DNA of 64,000 nt, taken from NCBI GenBank assembly GCA_036874045.1, contig JAZBRI010000008.1, positions 3,053,001 through 3,117,000 on the forward strand, read 5' to 3'. Under the pieces are notes generated by a model. It searched no databases. It was not told the origin of the DNA and was given only the letters and a program-made list of their open reading frames with translations. The stretch is from Cymodocea nodosa (taxonomy: Eukaryota; Streptophyta; Magnoliopsida; Alismatales; Cymodoceaceae). Made by a program: the position numbers and the translations under genes. Within the stretch, counting starts at the first letter, position 1. Each line of letters opens with the position of its first letter. Positions 25,190 through 38,186 of the stretch are shown in pieces.

Positions 25190-28070
25190 AGCACATAAGA
25201 TGGGGAACCCAAGAGGAACAAGGGTGGGCGACGGCCGAAGCTGTGAGAGCTAACATGATCACTAATGGTGAGGTAATACTTCACCAATGGTTTTGACTAT
25301 GCATTGTACATGATTTTTAATTGTGAAGAAAAATTACGAATATTTTGTTTTTATTTATGATGTATGTATTTTTAAAAAATGAGATATTTAAATTCGAACG
25401 TATGATCTAATTAACGAAAGAGTAATCATCAATTACTAAGGTAAACTTAAATTTTATTTTTAGTGACTAAATCATTATAACTAATTAATACTATTTTAAT
25501 TGTAATAGTATTAATTGATAATATTTTAATTATAATTAATACTATTATAATGAAGTGGCAATCAAACGTAAGCATATTTTATTATTTTTAAAATTAAGTT
25601 TAAATATATGATTAATGTAAACATGCATGGTATAATTTATGACGTATTACAAATTTTAGATTAATATAAGCTATATTTGTTAAGATACATTAAGGAGTTG
25701 AAATTTAATAAATTTTTTTGAATTTTAAACAATTAAATGAATGATTGATGCTTAATTATGTGATTGAATAAAACTTTCATGATATATGTATAATGATTTA
25801 GTAACTTAATTTATAATTACTTTTACCTTGCATGCATTCATATGAGAAAAATACTTTGCGTAAACGTGACCTCATCTTTTACGCTTTATTCGATTTGTAA
25901 TTTTAAATAGTAATATAAAAAATAGGGAAATAGCACCTCTTCGTAAATAGTAATATAAGGAAACAAAAAATTATCTTTTAACATCATATAAAAAATACCA
26001 TAAATAAAATGCATAGATATAGATATCAACGTAATGGTTAAATTGAATATAGATGTTAGAATGTTTCTTATTAATTATTAATGAATGATGTTGTAATTAA
26101 CATAGTCAAAGAGGATATTATGCTGCATGGAAGTACGTGGATTAATTTACATAGTCATTTATACACTACTTTTATGAATACACTATCCTTGAAGCTAGGA
26201 TTATTTTTAAATTTTATTTTCTCGTGTGATTATGAATATGGACGCACAATCTATGGTTGTGATTTCCAGCACGTAATCAACTCTTGGTCTCTTAATTGCT
26301 CGTACATGCATATGTTAAAGTTTTAGCACTTCTCATGCTCACACGTTGCTCAAGAAAATTTATATATATGTTTCAATCATACTCAGCTTGTGTTAGTTTC
26401 CATAACCAGATGCTTGGATATCACATCTATCTAAAGTTAGTCAACAGCCCATAAAATAATCTACTCGTCTAATCATTTGAGTTGATACGTTGTTATCTAA
26501 ACTTTGTTGAAATGTTTTCTTGACAAAAAAGAAACCACACATTTTTTTGTTAATGGCTCGCTATACCATAAGAGAGACCTATCAAATTCCAAAGTCCAAG
26601 CCTGACTTTATCACTCAAGCTTTTGTGAACACTAGTTTAAAGGCAATGAACTCAAGATATTACTGTTCTTCAACCACGTAAGGCTAAGGTTGCATTTAGA
26701 ATAATGATTAGGATAACCAATTTTTTCAGGATACTAACCTTATTAAAAAAAGGTGATATTATTTGCAACTTTTTACGTGAATTTTAGTGAAAACAAAAAA
26801 ATCATGAAGGCGATGTTTAATTCCATAACTTGTCCATAAACTTTACTTCCATCAGCTGCAATGATACATCTTAGAGGTTGTTTGTCTTGCAAGAGCTTGT
26901 TTCACCGTAAGGTAACCCTTGAGATGCACCATTCGGGCAAAGGGAGTCATTTTCTTTTTCTATGTTCTTAACAAGGGATACCATTTACCTTTGCATAATT
27001 ACTCCTCCACCCAACATATAAAGAACAAGAAACTATACAATCCTAACAAGTTAAAATATTACCATAAAAAAGCTATAAATTAACACAAATCTAATAAAGT
27101 GAGTTTAAAGTAATTAAGGCACAATAAATGTGTCCATTTTATTAGAGGGGGAAGAAAAAAGAAAAAGACAAGTGTTGAGATACTTGAAAGAAACAATTCT
27201 CCACAGGCCACTGCCGTACAGCAACTGTAATTTTAAACAGATGCTTCGCTGCTTCCTGTAACATGGATATCTTACATTAGAACATATAACCAACCATGGA
27301 CGTAAACATATGCATCCACTGTGGAACAGTATTCAAAGATTAAGCCGGATATGTAAACAGTCACCATGCCATAAAACCATTGAGGAAATGCAAGCATATT
27401 TCCGTAAATTATTTCTGAGAATTATTAGATTTAGTTACGGTTCAAATTTAATTATGACCAACAGATCTCAAATTCTAGTGTATTACTTGGTTAACTTCTG
27501 CCGATGGTAAAAGCTGGAGGTTAAAGGCTTGACCATAACATTCAACACCCAGGGTCATACCTGGGCACCTAGGCAATACCTAGCCACCTAGATGGCTCAC
27601 CTTGCCATGTCTTAATTAAGCATACCTTCTATCGGATCTGTTTCACTGTTTGATTAAAAATATGTTTTTTAAGTTTCTCCACAAAAAAAAATTATACACA
27701 CATATATATAGATCTAGAATATTACTGAAATATGCATAATTACTAAATAGATAATTGTATACATTATTGAAATATAAATACTGGTATAATTACACATCAT
27801 ATTTTGAAGTTATCTTAAGATTATCTAACTATTTCAATATTATTTAGGAAATAAAGGAGCTAAAAGTATAAATAATTATTTTTAAATGTTTATAAATATG
27901 ACACACACACACACACATATACATGAAAAACTAAAAAGAGATATTTAAACGGTGCCTGAGCCCAATCACCTTGGCATTTTAATAACTATGCTCAGGATAA
28001 AAATAAATTCTTGCATTTTAAGAGCAGAAGTAGGTATCGTTGTAAGATTTATAATAACAAACCAGTAAGA
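25190..28070. other. Interval without a recognisable gene
   Basis: No protein or RNA gene is supported. AT-rich DNA dominates to about 27500. The right-hand 300-500 bases may hold the 3' UTR of the minus-strand gene ending at 28071. A probable small repeat lies at 27540-27998. Confidence 0.55.
27540..27998. repeat. Possible small transposon-like repeat near the 3' end of the complex I gene
   Basis: The left edge has CCTGGGCACCTAGGCAATAC and CTAGCCACCTAGATGG; the right edge reads GGTGCCTGAGCCCAATCACC followed by TTTTAATAACTATG. Repeats whose ends combine 'CCTAGGC' modules with 'AGTTATTAA' are widespread in plant genomes. Terminal inversion is weak here and I cannot give a family. A CA/TA run lies at 27901-27920. 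Confidence 0.3.
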
Positions 28071-30842
28071 CTACTGACCTGCAGTTTTATCTTCCCACCA
28101 ATATAAGAACCTTAGCTGAGCTTCCCCAGGCTTATACTTGTAAAGCTGGTACCAGTGGGTGGCAACTTCTTTTCCAAAAATCATGCCACAGAATCCACCG
28201 AATAATCCAGCCAAAACTGTACCTGAATCCCACGCAATACATAATTCTAGCAAGAAAACCTATAGAAATGGATACATGCTAGCAAACGAAAATAAAACAC
28301 ATTATAATCAGACCGCAAAGGCATTTATCAACAGATGAAAAATGTGACAATTTTTTTACCACATGGTTTCTATATTCTTCAGCAGTCTTTATTATCATTT
28401 GTTTGTACCATGAGATGAAGATTCTTCGACTCAACAACAGCAGCTACTAAAGCTATGACATTCTGATTTCTTTTGCAATTGCTTCCTTTGGATGATGCTT
28501 ATTACATAATATGAGAATCATCCTACCTCATCGAACTTAACAGCAAGATATAAATAGTATAATGTATCCTTCTTTGGCACAATCTAGGACTTAAATAGCC
28601 TTCCTTTTTTATAAAACTGGTCATTGGTAAGGCAACTTGAATAATTCAAATAACTTTTGGCAATGTTGTTTGTGAATTGTGACATTCAGCATTGCATTAA
28701 CATAATCTAGATTATGAATAAAATAAATAAGTAAATGAGAATTCATCAACCGTGTAGAAAAAAGAGAGGAAGGTACCATGTGGAGTTTTAGAATACTTCC
28801 AAGAGATTCCAGCTAAATGTGCAGCACCAAGAGCACCTCCGATTCCTATAAACTTCTTCCCATCTTTTATGAGCTTCATCTGTTAACAAGTTCATATTAT
28901 GAAATTGTGCATATCATGCTACTTTAAAACATCAACAAATAATAAAGAAGCCTCATTCTCATGGCAGCAATAATTTGACATGTTTGGTGACTATTTGTTC
29001 AAATAAAAAATTTGGGCAACGACAAAGAAGGTTGTGTTAAAACATCATCACCTTCGGCTCCCCTTGATGGCATGACCTTACAAAGACAATTTACCTAAAT
29101 TATAAATTGACAATATAAATATTATGGGAGAGTCTAACACATAGTAAAATCTTTGAGTGTACCATAAATTTTCTTGGGTATTAAAATCCTTTAATTTTAA
29201 CCATATATTCAAATAAATATCACATAAATTTTCAAATATTATATATGCATGTGTATGTAGATGGGGGGCACTTGGGGGTGTGTCTCACTCTCTTTCTTTG
29301 TATGCGTACACACACTTGTTCGTGTAGAGGTGTAAATTGGGCCTGTTAACATGGGATTTTCGATTGGCCAGAGCAGGACATAAGCCATGCTGAGCCTAAA
29401 GATTAGGCCCCCACTAGTATTAGAGATTTAGGCCCAGTTCTGGCCCATTCGGTAGACAAGCTAGGCTAGACCTGAGCCAGGCCAAGGTAGCCCATCAGGC
29501 CCAAAAAAATAAATAATATTATATAACATAATATAATACATACTTTTAAGGTTCCTAAGCATCCACTTAAATGGCCATTTTTTCAGCAATATACATGATT
29601 ATATATTGTAATAAATTTTACATTTTTCAGTAATATTCCGTCAAAAAATTACATTTAAATTATTTTCAATGAAAAATATTTAAAATTCTTTAAAAAATAT
29701 ATATTTAGTTAAGTAGATCTGTTAAAAGATCCACTCAAATATGGCAAAACAAGGCCAGAAACCAAGGTGTGATATAATATAATAAAAATATAAAAACCAA
29801 CCATCATCTGGATTTTCCAGACATTTGCTGATCTAAAAGTCATTCCAATGACTCCTTTTTCCTCTCCTCTCCATTCTTCATTTCATCTTTCTTGTAAGTA
29901 CTCTTCCATTCTTCTCATTTCTTCACACAAGACTAGACTCCTTTCTATTACATTCTCAAACTCAAATCCTACTTTAAAGTATCAAGTTTCCTAAAGTTTC
30001 TTGAAATTGGGATCTGAATTCCATCACTCTGACTCTTTAGAAAACCACCTTCAGACTCCAACTATGTTACCTTGGGATACATCTAAAGACCAGATTGAGC
30101 TAGACTAGACATCCAAATAAATTAAAAGTCACAAAGACAAAATAAAATCACAAAACCATATGATTTGTTTGTCTAACATGCATATTAGATCTGATGGCAT
30201 TAAGTGCTGTCATTAATCTTGACTGAATTTAGTCTCAAAACTTGGGGCTACTTTGTCTGCATATGTTTCCCATTCCATGTGTTTTCTGCTATGGTTACAA
30301 ACTTCCAGATATTATGAAATTTCACGCATTTATTGAATCTCAAAGATTAAAGGTACAATTGTAGCATTGTACAAATAAAAAGAAATTGATTTTCTACAAG
30401 TGCAGAAAACAAAAGCAAACATGGGTGGATGAAACACACCATGAAGTCAACTGGTAATGTAAATATATGCTATGCATGAGCCACAGTATGAAGAAGCTAA
30501 CGTTATATCTCTAAACAAAGAACAAAGATCCAAATCCAATACTCAAAATTCCAGCATAAACTGTTTATTAGTTGACTATTTGTTGCTAAACAACTACATC
30601 CAGAATTGCCTAAAACAAAACAGATGAAACTTCAGATCACTCATTAGGAATAGATAGAATCAATCAAATGAGGGAAAATAAAGCAAGCACACCTGGGGAC
30701 CATAGACAGGATCAGATTTGATAAACTCATCAACATCTGCATTGGTCCAGGGAGGGAGAGGCTTCTCCCGGCCATACACCTTCTTGTAGTAGGTGAGATT
30801 TCCACTCCAGTTATCCTTCACACGATCTAGGAATCCAGCCAT
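28071..30842 (-). CDS. Mitochondrial complex I ESSS/NDUFB11-like subunit (probable), 3 exons, 134 aa
   Basis: The CDS is 30842-30693, 28879-28777 and 28222-28071 (150+103+152 nt), all GT-AG. The product starts MAGFLDRVKDNWSGNLTYYK, has a charged N-terminal half with PLPPWTNADVDEFIKSDPVYGP, then two short Gly/Ala-rich hydrophobic segments (about residues 58-76 and 86-103) and ends HWYQLYKYKPGEAQLRFLYW plus WEDKTAGQ. From memory of plant proteins this matches the small family annotated in Arabidopsis as the ESSS subunit of NADH:ubiquinone oxidoreductase, a membrane-arm accessory subunit of respiratory complex I. That identity is recall, not a search result. The gene faces RABA2 across about 1.6 kb. 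Intron 1 holds a hAT-like terminus. A GC-rich segment ending in a donor (31605, GCGCTG|GTGAGT) could be an untranslated first exon. Confidence 0.75.
29326..29515 (+). mobile_element. hAT-like terminal fragment in intron 1 of the complex I gene
   Basis: It begins AGAGGTGTAAATTGGGCC, close to the terminal sequence of the hAT element at 8150 (AGAGGTGTCAATTAGG). It is followed by subterminal GGCCC/GGGCC-rich sequence (AGGCCC, CTGGCCC, AGCCAGGCC), as in many plant hAT ends. I found no matching right end within the intron, so it is probably a truncated copy or a single terminus. Confidence 0.5.
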
Positions 30843-31269
30843 GAAGGATTGATCGGTGATCTCTCTGCTTCGCCTCCCTCTCTTGTCCTGTCTGTCTTGC
30901 CCACACTCGGAAGGAAGGAGATCACTTGTAATATCAATCTACTGACTAGCAACCAATCTGAAAATTCAAAGAAACTTCACTCGCTATTCGGCAACAAAAC
31001 AGTTTTATCAAAGAAACATTCCAAACTAATTACTTGGCAAACAGGCCTCATCTTTCGATTGAAAACTTCACATAGAAATCAAACCAGAAAACACACTACT
31101 CTTGTCCCATCGAAAATTGATACAGGACACCACATAGATCGATCACCAAAAACCAAGAGAATGAAAAACCAAACTTTATGTGCTCCAATTCCATCACCAA
31201 ACCCAAACCCCAGCAATTCCCTCGATTACCTCACAAAGTCTTAGCTAATAGGCACAAACACCTTTCCCA

Positions 31270-31700
31270 AACCCACGCCAATTCATGGCCGAAGGTTTCG
31301 ACATCACCGCCACCACCACCACCACCACCTATGCTGCCCTTGTCGAGCTCATCCGCCGCCTCCCAAACCAGCGATTACTGCCTAAATCTTAACACTTCCG
31401 TCTAGCGCACCATCGTCCTCATCACATCGCTCTTCCATCACTTCCTCTCCCTTTTTCTCACCAAAATCATCCCCCTCTCCACAGTCCCAACGGCGTACGC
31501 CAAGTCGAGCTCTTCCCAAACCAAAACCACAGATCATAGAAAGAAAAACCAAACTAGAGCCGTCTGCGAGCAGCAGAGGTAGATGAGAGGTAAGAGGAAC
31601 TCACCAGCGCCGCAATGGTTTCAGACGTTCGATCCAGAGGTGCGACGTCGGCGAAGAACACCAGAGGACCGAGGAGGGCTTACATAAATTATTGAATTTT
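31270..31700 (-). promoter_or_regulatory. Probable 5' region and untranslated first exon of the complex I gene
   Basis: GC content rises here against AT-rich flanks. On the minus strand a run from about 31690 ends at 31605 with GCGCTG followed by GTGAGTTCC, a good splice donor. Pyrimidine tracts before the ATG at 30842 (CTCCTTCCTTCC, complement of about 30909-30920) could precede an acceptor. A CCACCA-rich patch lies at 31300-31330. The exon is inferred from signals only; the Pro-rich plus-strand ORF over it looks accidental. Confidence 0.4.
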
Positions 31701-33270
31701 AACTATTCTTAAAAAAATACGGTAATATATAAATTTAAAACAAATATTTATAACTATCAGATACGTAATATTACCAAACAAATATCAGATATGTAATAAT
31801 TTTTTTGCGAGAAACATGGTGGATGCCACGTAATATTTCCGAACTTGATCATTGACAAATAACTTCCTTATGTTAAAAATTTACTAATAGACTACATATT
31901 ATCATCCCAATAAATATATAATATTAAAAGAGAAACATTCCAATAAAAGGAATATAAAAAATATTTAGAGAGTCGAAAAATAGAAATATATATTTATATA
32001 ACGTGGGAACCTTTGACACTATTCTTTTATTAAGGCAAGCATGAATTTGACAATTTTCTACTTAAGCCCCAGATATTGATCGATTTATACTTAATGACCA
32101 AGACATATCCAAGTCGAACTGAATTATTCTATTTTATTTAATTGAATCAAGCAGAATCGTTCGACGTTGTTCAGCCAATGATCAAGCTGTTAATCATTGA
32201 AACAATAAATAATTATTAAGTAAATTAAAATAATATAAATATCATTCTAAATTATTCCATAAATGACGTCATTAAAACAACAAACGATGTTATGTTCTAT
32301 ATTTTTATATATATTCGTTACTTAAATATTAATTATGTCACATAAGTTATCACTTATAAATTATGTGTATATAAACTGATGAAATAGCCATAAATAAAAA
32401 TATAGATAAATCAGATCTTCAATCATGGTAATTTGTTTCGAAACTATATCACACAGCAGATTTTTAAAATAATCTTTTATAAGTTATAGGTTATAAGGTG
32501 AATTTTCTTTTGCTCATTTTCTCGCTTTAGTAGGCTGAAAATGATGCGGTGATTATGATAACAATGGGGTAAAATTGGAAAGCGAAAGTTTTATGATACA
32601 GTTTTTAACGTATATTATTATTTTTTGTCTTTTTAGTAAAATTTTAACTTAAAATTAATTAATTGTGAGTGAAATGTCTTTCTTCCTATAAGGTTAAGCT
32701 TTTTTCTTTTCTACGCTTCAACTCAATATTCGATAATTTAGTTAATTTATGTATTATTGGTTAAAAAATCTTGCCGTTAGTTCAATGATAAATGTGATTA
32801 AAGAAATTCACTTTAAGTGGAGAATTTAATTAGGTCGTGATGCCAATTTTATTAATGTTGAGACTAATATTAAATCTGTCGGTTTCATTTTTTTCAGATG
32901 AGTTGATAAGTTAGAAGGAAAAGACAAACAGATAATTTAACTATTTGATTTTCCTCCTTTTTTTTTTACCTTCATTTAAACCGTAGTATACCTTGAACTC
33001 TTCTTCCCTGATGGCATAATTGGGGTTTATTTTAATATTATATATCTACTACATTATTAAAAAAAAAAGAACTCCATCTCAACACATCTGCTAAGTTAAG
33101 ATTTTATATATTTTTTTCACCTGCAAGTAATCACAATGAAAATGCACTTTAATATTAAGTAAAAGTTTAATTTAAAATTATTTCACTTTAAGAAATATAA
33201 GATGTTTTTTTTTATGAAATTTAAGCTTTGAGCCTTCTCTAGATATTTGGAAAACCCGTAACGGCAAATA
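31701..33270. other. AT-rich spacer between divergent genes
   Basis: The spacer separates the 5' ends of the complex I gene (minus) and RABA2 (plus). No ORF or RNA gene is supported. The last few hundred bases must hold the RABA2 promoter, but I see no single unambiguous TATA box; several TATATA and TTTAAAAT runs are present. Confidence 0.55.
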
Positions 33271-33275
33271 CAGAT

Positions 33276-33323
33276 CACACACACGCACGCACGCGCGCGC
33301 ACGCACACACACGCACACACGCG
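33276..33323. repeat. 48-base alternating purine-pyrimidine tract (CA/CG) in the RABA2 5' region
   Basis: Bases alternate without a break as CACACACACGCACGC... through ACGCGCGCGC to ACACGCG. Such (CG/CA)n tracts favour left-handed DNA. The tract ends 78 bases before the RABA2 ATG and is followed by a CT-rich stretch, so it lies in the promoter or 5' UTR. It would vary in length between individuals. Confidence 0.85.
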
Positions 33324-33401
33324 GACTGTCTCCCTCTCTCTCTCTTCCGCACTCGCTCGCTCGCTACTGAGGACCAGCGGCAACCACCTTGGCGGTGATT
33401 G

Positions 33402-36400
33402 ATGGCGCGGAGGCAGGAGGAGGAGTACGATTACCTGTTCAAAGTAGTATTGATCGGCGACTCCGGGGTTGGGAAGTCCAACCTTCTCTCTCGCTTCACT
33501 CGCAACGAGTTCTGCCTCGAGTCTAAGTCCACCATCGGGGTGGAATTCGCCACCCGTACTCTTCAGGTGCACCACATTAGCTTCTGTTGTGTATTTTTTC
33601 TGGCGTACATCCGTATTTGTTTGTGTTTTTTCTACTTCGAATCCATCGTTTTGGGGATGTTGGTGACGGTGATTCCATCGTTTCTTAGGGTTAGGTTGCA
33701 GATCAGGATCGTCGTTGCCTTATTTATTCTGCTCCATCTGGACTCCCATTTGTTCCTTGCATGTAGGGTTTGCACGCTAAGTCACCTTCCAAGTTGCTTT
33801 TTCAAGAAATGGAATTTTTAGTGTCGAATGAGAAACATTTATATCTGTTCTGGTTCTACCTGAAAAGGCTAAACTTCGATGATGGATTGATTCTTTATTG
33901 TGTAAAATATGGAAAATACAAGTTTTTGGCTGTCATGCCTGAGTGATGGACCCTCTTTTCATTGGCAACATCCTTGTTGGTGCCGATGCACTTCAAGGGA
34001 GCACGGTGGTCACTCATGTTTCATGCTCCTCCACTTTGCTTCTGTGTTTTTCTACTTGGATTGGTGGTTAGAAAGTTCAATCTTGACAGTTGAAGTCCCA
34101 GGCTTTGCGTCCGTGTGTGTGGGGAGGAGGGGAGGGTGTGATCCTTTGGGGTTGGACGAGTATCATGGGTCACTGAAGTTGGGGTCATTTCACCTGAGAA
34201 GCTTCTGTACTCACTTGGGCTTGCTGGAACATGGCTAAAGCTGACAAAGATGGCAGTACCACTTGAGAGACCTGGAGGAGAAGGATCTCTTAGATGATTT
34301 GGATTTATGCTTGGATCCTCACAAGGATGAGGCATGCTTTAGGTGTAGGTGTTAGAAGGGGAAAAATGGAAATTCTCTTAGTCGATCCACCGAAGAAGGG
34401 CCACTTCACTTATTTATTAAGCCATTGCAGTGGGTGATAATGGCAGAATTTTGTTAGCCAGCTAAAGGTCTGGAACATTTGATGGTTATACAATGTCACG
34501 ATCCAAGGCACAAGTACTCCCCTATTTAGAGTTAGGAAGCTAAAATGCAAATCTTGGAAAAGGACTAGAACATTTTCCTCTTAATAATTTATTTCACATT
34601 ATGGAATATTGTTGGGTGAAAATGAAAAATTAGTATATGCATTAAACGTAGTTATCATTGGCATGGCCTATGCTCTTTCCAAGTTTACATAATCTATAAA
34701 ATATTGACTCATGATGCATACCTTTTAAATGAGTAGTGATAGAAAATAATTTATGGTATGTTGTAGATATAGCGAGCATAGAATACAACCTCGTCATGTG
34801 TCGCTGAAGTTTTGATGAAATGTTTCAAAATCTTTAGTTGAGGAAATGACATCCACTTGACTTTCGGTGGATGTCAGATTTCATTGGAAAGATCGGCAAA
34901 ATTTCGCCCCATGTTGGCACGTTGGTTGATGCATGTGACTTTCAATGTGTGTGGGACTGCATGTCGGAGAATTGTTGATTGACATATTGGTATTACTGGC
35001 ATGTGATGGCCTGATGGAACTGATGAGAAAGATCTTTTCCTCCCTTTCAAATGAAAAGTCCAAATGATTAAAGTTTAATATTATTTAAAATATCTATATA
35101 TCAATTTCAATCGATTTGGATGAGTATGTATTTTTAATTAGATGTTCACAAAACGAAGTGTTCAAATTATCCTAAAATATATAATTATGGATGAATATGA
35201 TAGATATATCCGATTAGCATGAAATTTTTCTAATGTTTTTTTTTTATGTTATAAATTCAATCCAACAGTTTAGATTTTTAATTTGAGGTTTCTAATATTG
35301 AAAACAACTATGAAGTATTAACACCTTTGGTACTTCTGAAAGCACTAAGTCCACCTACACACGCACACAATAGAAACAAGTCAAACCATAATCCCATCAT
35401 GTGAGGTTAATCACATGAATTCTTTTCTTTCATGTATTTCTATCTAAAGTTAAATCTTCACATAAATCACATAAAATTAAATTTCTTTTATAATTCCTAA
35501 CTAAGTAATTTCAAACCTTCCTCTACTTTTTTTAATTTCTTCTGCATTAATTAATTCTCCTTTCATAACTGGTGTATTCTTTTGTTTCTTAAAGATATGA
35601 CTAAACCACTTAAGTTGATTTTATTTTATCTTATTTTCAATTAGTGCAACTCCTACTCTATTTCTAATAAAATCAATTTTTAACTTATTCCATATAATCA
35701 TTTACCACTTATCCATCTAAACATACACATCTTAGTAACCACTAACTATTTGTAGTTCCAAATGTATCCTAAGATGATTGAATTTTTATTTATGTTGAGC
35801 GATTAGTTTGCTTGTATTTTTTGGGTTAGAATATTGGTGGGGCACAGTCCAGTTACCATGGATATTGTTTTGTAACTGGAATATTTTGCATGATGACGAT
35901 TGTGGTTCAAATTAAGTTTTTACTATACCTTTAATTTAATTTTGCAAATTTGTTGAGGATCATTATGAAAATTGGCGGAGGATGATGGTAATAATACTTA
36001 ATAAATAAACAGTGATAAAATGTGGGATTAAGCTAATTAGGTAGTGTATGCCTTGATATGGTCACCTATCCCTTTATAATTTTACCCATGGATTCATCAA
36101 AGATTCATGGACGGGAAAACATTGTGCATGAGATTGGGAATGTATCAGATTTAAACGTAAATTGGAGAAGGTATCAAATTTCAGAGACGTTTTATCTGCC
36201 GATCTTCCAGTAAAATGTTTTTTTTCAAAGTGTACAATGAGACCTTATAAACATAACCAATCGTGAGAAAATAAACAAATAAATATAAAAAGAAACCATC
36301 AATGTTTTAATCTCACTACTTGGGTAATAAATGAATGAATGAACAAGTTTTAGATGGGCAGGGTATTTCAAAATGTTGCAGGGATGTCACATTTTCCTTT

Positions 36401-37315
36401 TGGAAAAGAATGTCACCTAGAGGGCATTTGGTAACAATTATTTCAATCAGTGTATGAAAATATGCTAACATTTTTCAATAGTTGTTATTAGATGTATTAT
36501 TTATACGTCAGCTTATTTTTATGTATCAGCTTAACAATTTGTAATTTTTATTAAAAAAGAAAAATGAAAAAGGCTGAATCTTACAACTTTTTTGAAAATG
36601 ATAGCTTATTTCATATGTTAAATTAAAATAATCATTACTAAATATACCCTTAGCCTCAGTGCTACTACACGTAGCGGTTAGATGATAGTATGGCAGATCA
36701 AATGGTTACCAGTGCTTTGTACTTTTGAATTCTTATTTGCTCTTTTCTATTCTTTCTTCATCTTAGGCAAGTTTAACCCATTCAATGTATGGATATCTTC
36801 CCTTCTCATGTATTTCGTTTCAGGTAGAAAGTAGGACAGTGAAGGCACAAATTTGGGATACAGCAGGCCAAGAACGATACCGTGCAATAACAAGTGCCTA
36901 CTATCGGGGTGCTCTAGGAGCTCTTCTTGTTTATGATGTGACTAAGCCCAAAACCTTTGAGAACGTGAGTCGCTGGCTGAAAGAGCTCCGTGGCCATGCA
37001 GACTCAAACATTGTGATCATGCTCATTGGTAATAAGACAGATCTCAAGCATCTCAAGGCAGTTGCTACAGAGGATGCACAAGGCTTTGCTGAGAAGGAAG
37101 GATTGTCCTTCATCGAGACTTCTGCTCTTGAGGCAACAAACGTGGAGAAGGCTTTTCAAATGATTCTTGCAGAGATATACCGCATTATTAGCAAGAAGAA
37201 CATTCCATCTGCAGATAATGATGCCCCAGGACCTTCTACAGGCTTAAAGGAAGGGAAGACCATAGATGTATCTTCGGTGACAAACAACACAAAGAAGCAA
37301 TGTTGCTCAGCGTGA
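33402..37315 (+). CDS. RABA2: RABA2-type (Rab11) small GTPase, 2 exons, 218 aa
   Basis: Exons are 33402-33566 and 36824-37315 (55 and 163 codons), joined phase 0 across a 3.26-kb GT-AG intron after residue Gln55, a common RabA intron position. The protein has all GTPase motifs: P-loop GDSGVGKS (19-26), switch I with Thr44 ([10 protein letters not shown]), WDTAGQE (66-72, catalytic Gln71), NKTD (125-128) and ETSAL (153-157). It ends KKQCCSA, a double-cysteine site for geranylgeranylation. [20 protein letters not shown] and TLQV are features I associate with RABA2a/b, which act at the trans-Golgi/early endosome and cell plate. The length is normal and the gene looks intact. ATG at 33402 is chosen because it starts the conserved N terminus. 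Confidence 0.95.
33567..36823 (+). other. RABA2 intron 1
   Basis: The 3.26-kb intron has donor CAG|GTGCACC and acceptor TTTCAG|GTAG. It contains several short ORFs without recognisable content. A more GC-balanced part (33900-34400) contrasts with AT-rich DNA beyond 35000. I see no complete transposon in it. Confidence 0.8.
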
Positions 37316-38186
37316 GAAGCGTAGAATCTATTATTACTTGCAGTTTCTCCTCTCGTTATCATCATATGCATGGTAAAAGTAAGTTTTTAGATTTGGGCAT
37401 CAGATATTCTGTTGTTTTGCGAGATTCCAGGTTGTTTAGTGCTATTTATTTCTCAACTTGTTATTCCTTGTACCCTATTTATCATTCGCCATGAGAAAAA
37501 AGGATGACCGTGCAAAAATTTCTTGAAGAGAATATGCTTTCTTTTCTCGATTTAAAGCTAATATCTGGTGTGGTACTCTTTTACTTTTTTATAATTATGT
37601 TAATATTTTTGTTTGGATTGAAATGTAACCTATAATTTAAACATGTTTCCCAGTAATCTTTAACCTATAATTTAAACATGTTTCCCAGTAATCTTTAACC
37701 TATAATTTAATAATTCTTCAAGATAACAATACGAACATCTGCTTGTGCTGGTGTACTACAATTTTTTTGGTAATTTCAACATATATGCTCTCCTTAATTT
37801 CAAATATCATTATGGTTATTCGCCAACGTTGAATCCTGGTGAATGCATTCTCGGTATCAATTAAAAAGATTAGCCTCTAACTCAATCACATCCTTCTGGG
37901 GCGATCATACCATCGACATCTTTGATCGAATAATTCTCATGTACCACAAAAATAATAAATCTTTCAACTTATTTCTCTAGTTTCTCGTCTCCCTTCTGCT
38001 TACCATTTTCCTCCGTCCTCTTTTTGAACCATCTTCAGCATATATGTATATATATTAGAAATAATAGAGGGAAAGAGTCTTTTGAGGTGAGAAGTGGAAT
38101 AGTAAAGTGGGTCCATCCAGTTAAGTGGTTCACTGGGGATGATAAAAATATGAATTTTTTGTGTAATGTAACTAAATCGTCATAAC
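37316..38186 (+). other. RABA2 3' UTR and downstream spacer
   Basis: The first few hundred bases probably form the RABA2 3' UTR. A 35-bp tandem repeat lies at 37627-37710. No gene is seen before the tRNA at 38187. Confidence 0.6.
37627..37710. repeat. 35-bp tandem repeat, about 2.4 copies
   Basis: The unit starting AACCTATAATTTAAACATG and ending CAGTAATCTTT is repeated without change at 37627 and 37662, with a partial third copy from 37697. Identity of the copies suggests a recent duplication downstream of RABA2. Confidence 0.9.

Noticed and set aside
31178..31405. Pro-rich plus-strand ORF
   Set aside because: It is caused by a CCACCA run in the 5' region of the minus-strand complex I gene; it has no recognisable start context or domain.
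33183..33575. 130-aa minus-strand ORF opposite RABA2 exon 1
   Set aside because: It is a shadow of the RABA2 coding exon and the CA/CG tract, which yields its Cys-Val-Arg-Ala run.
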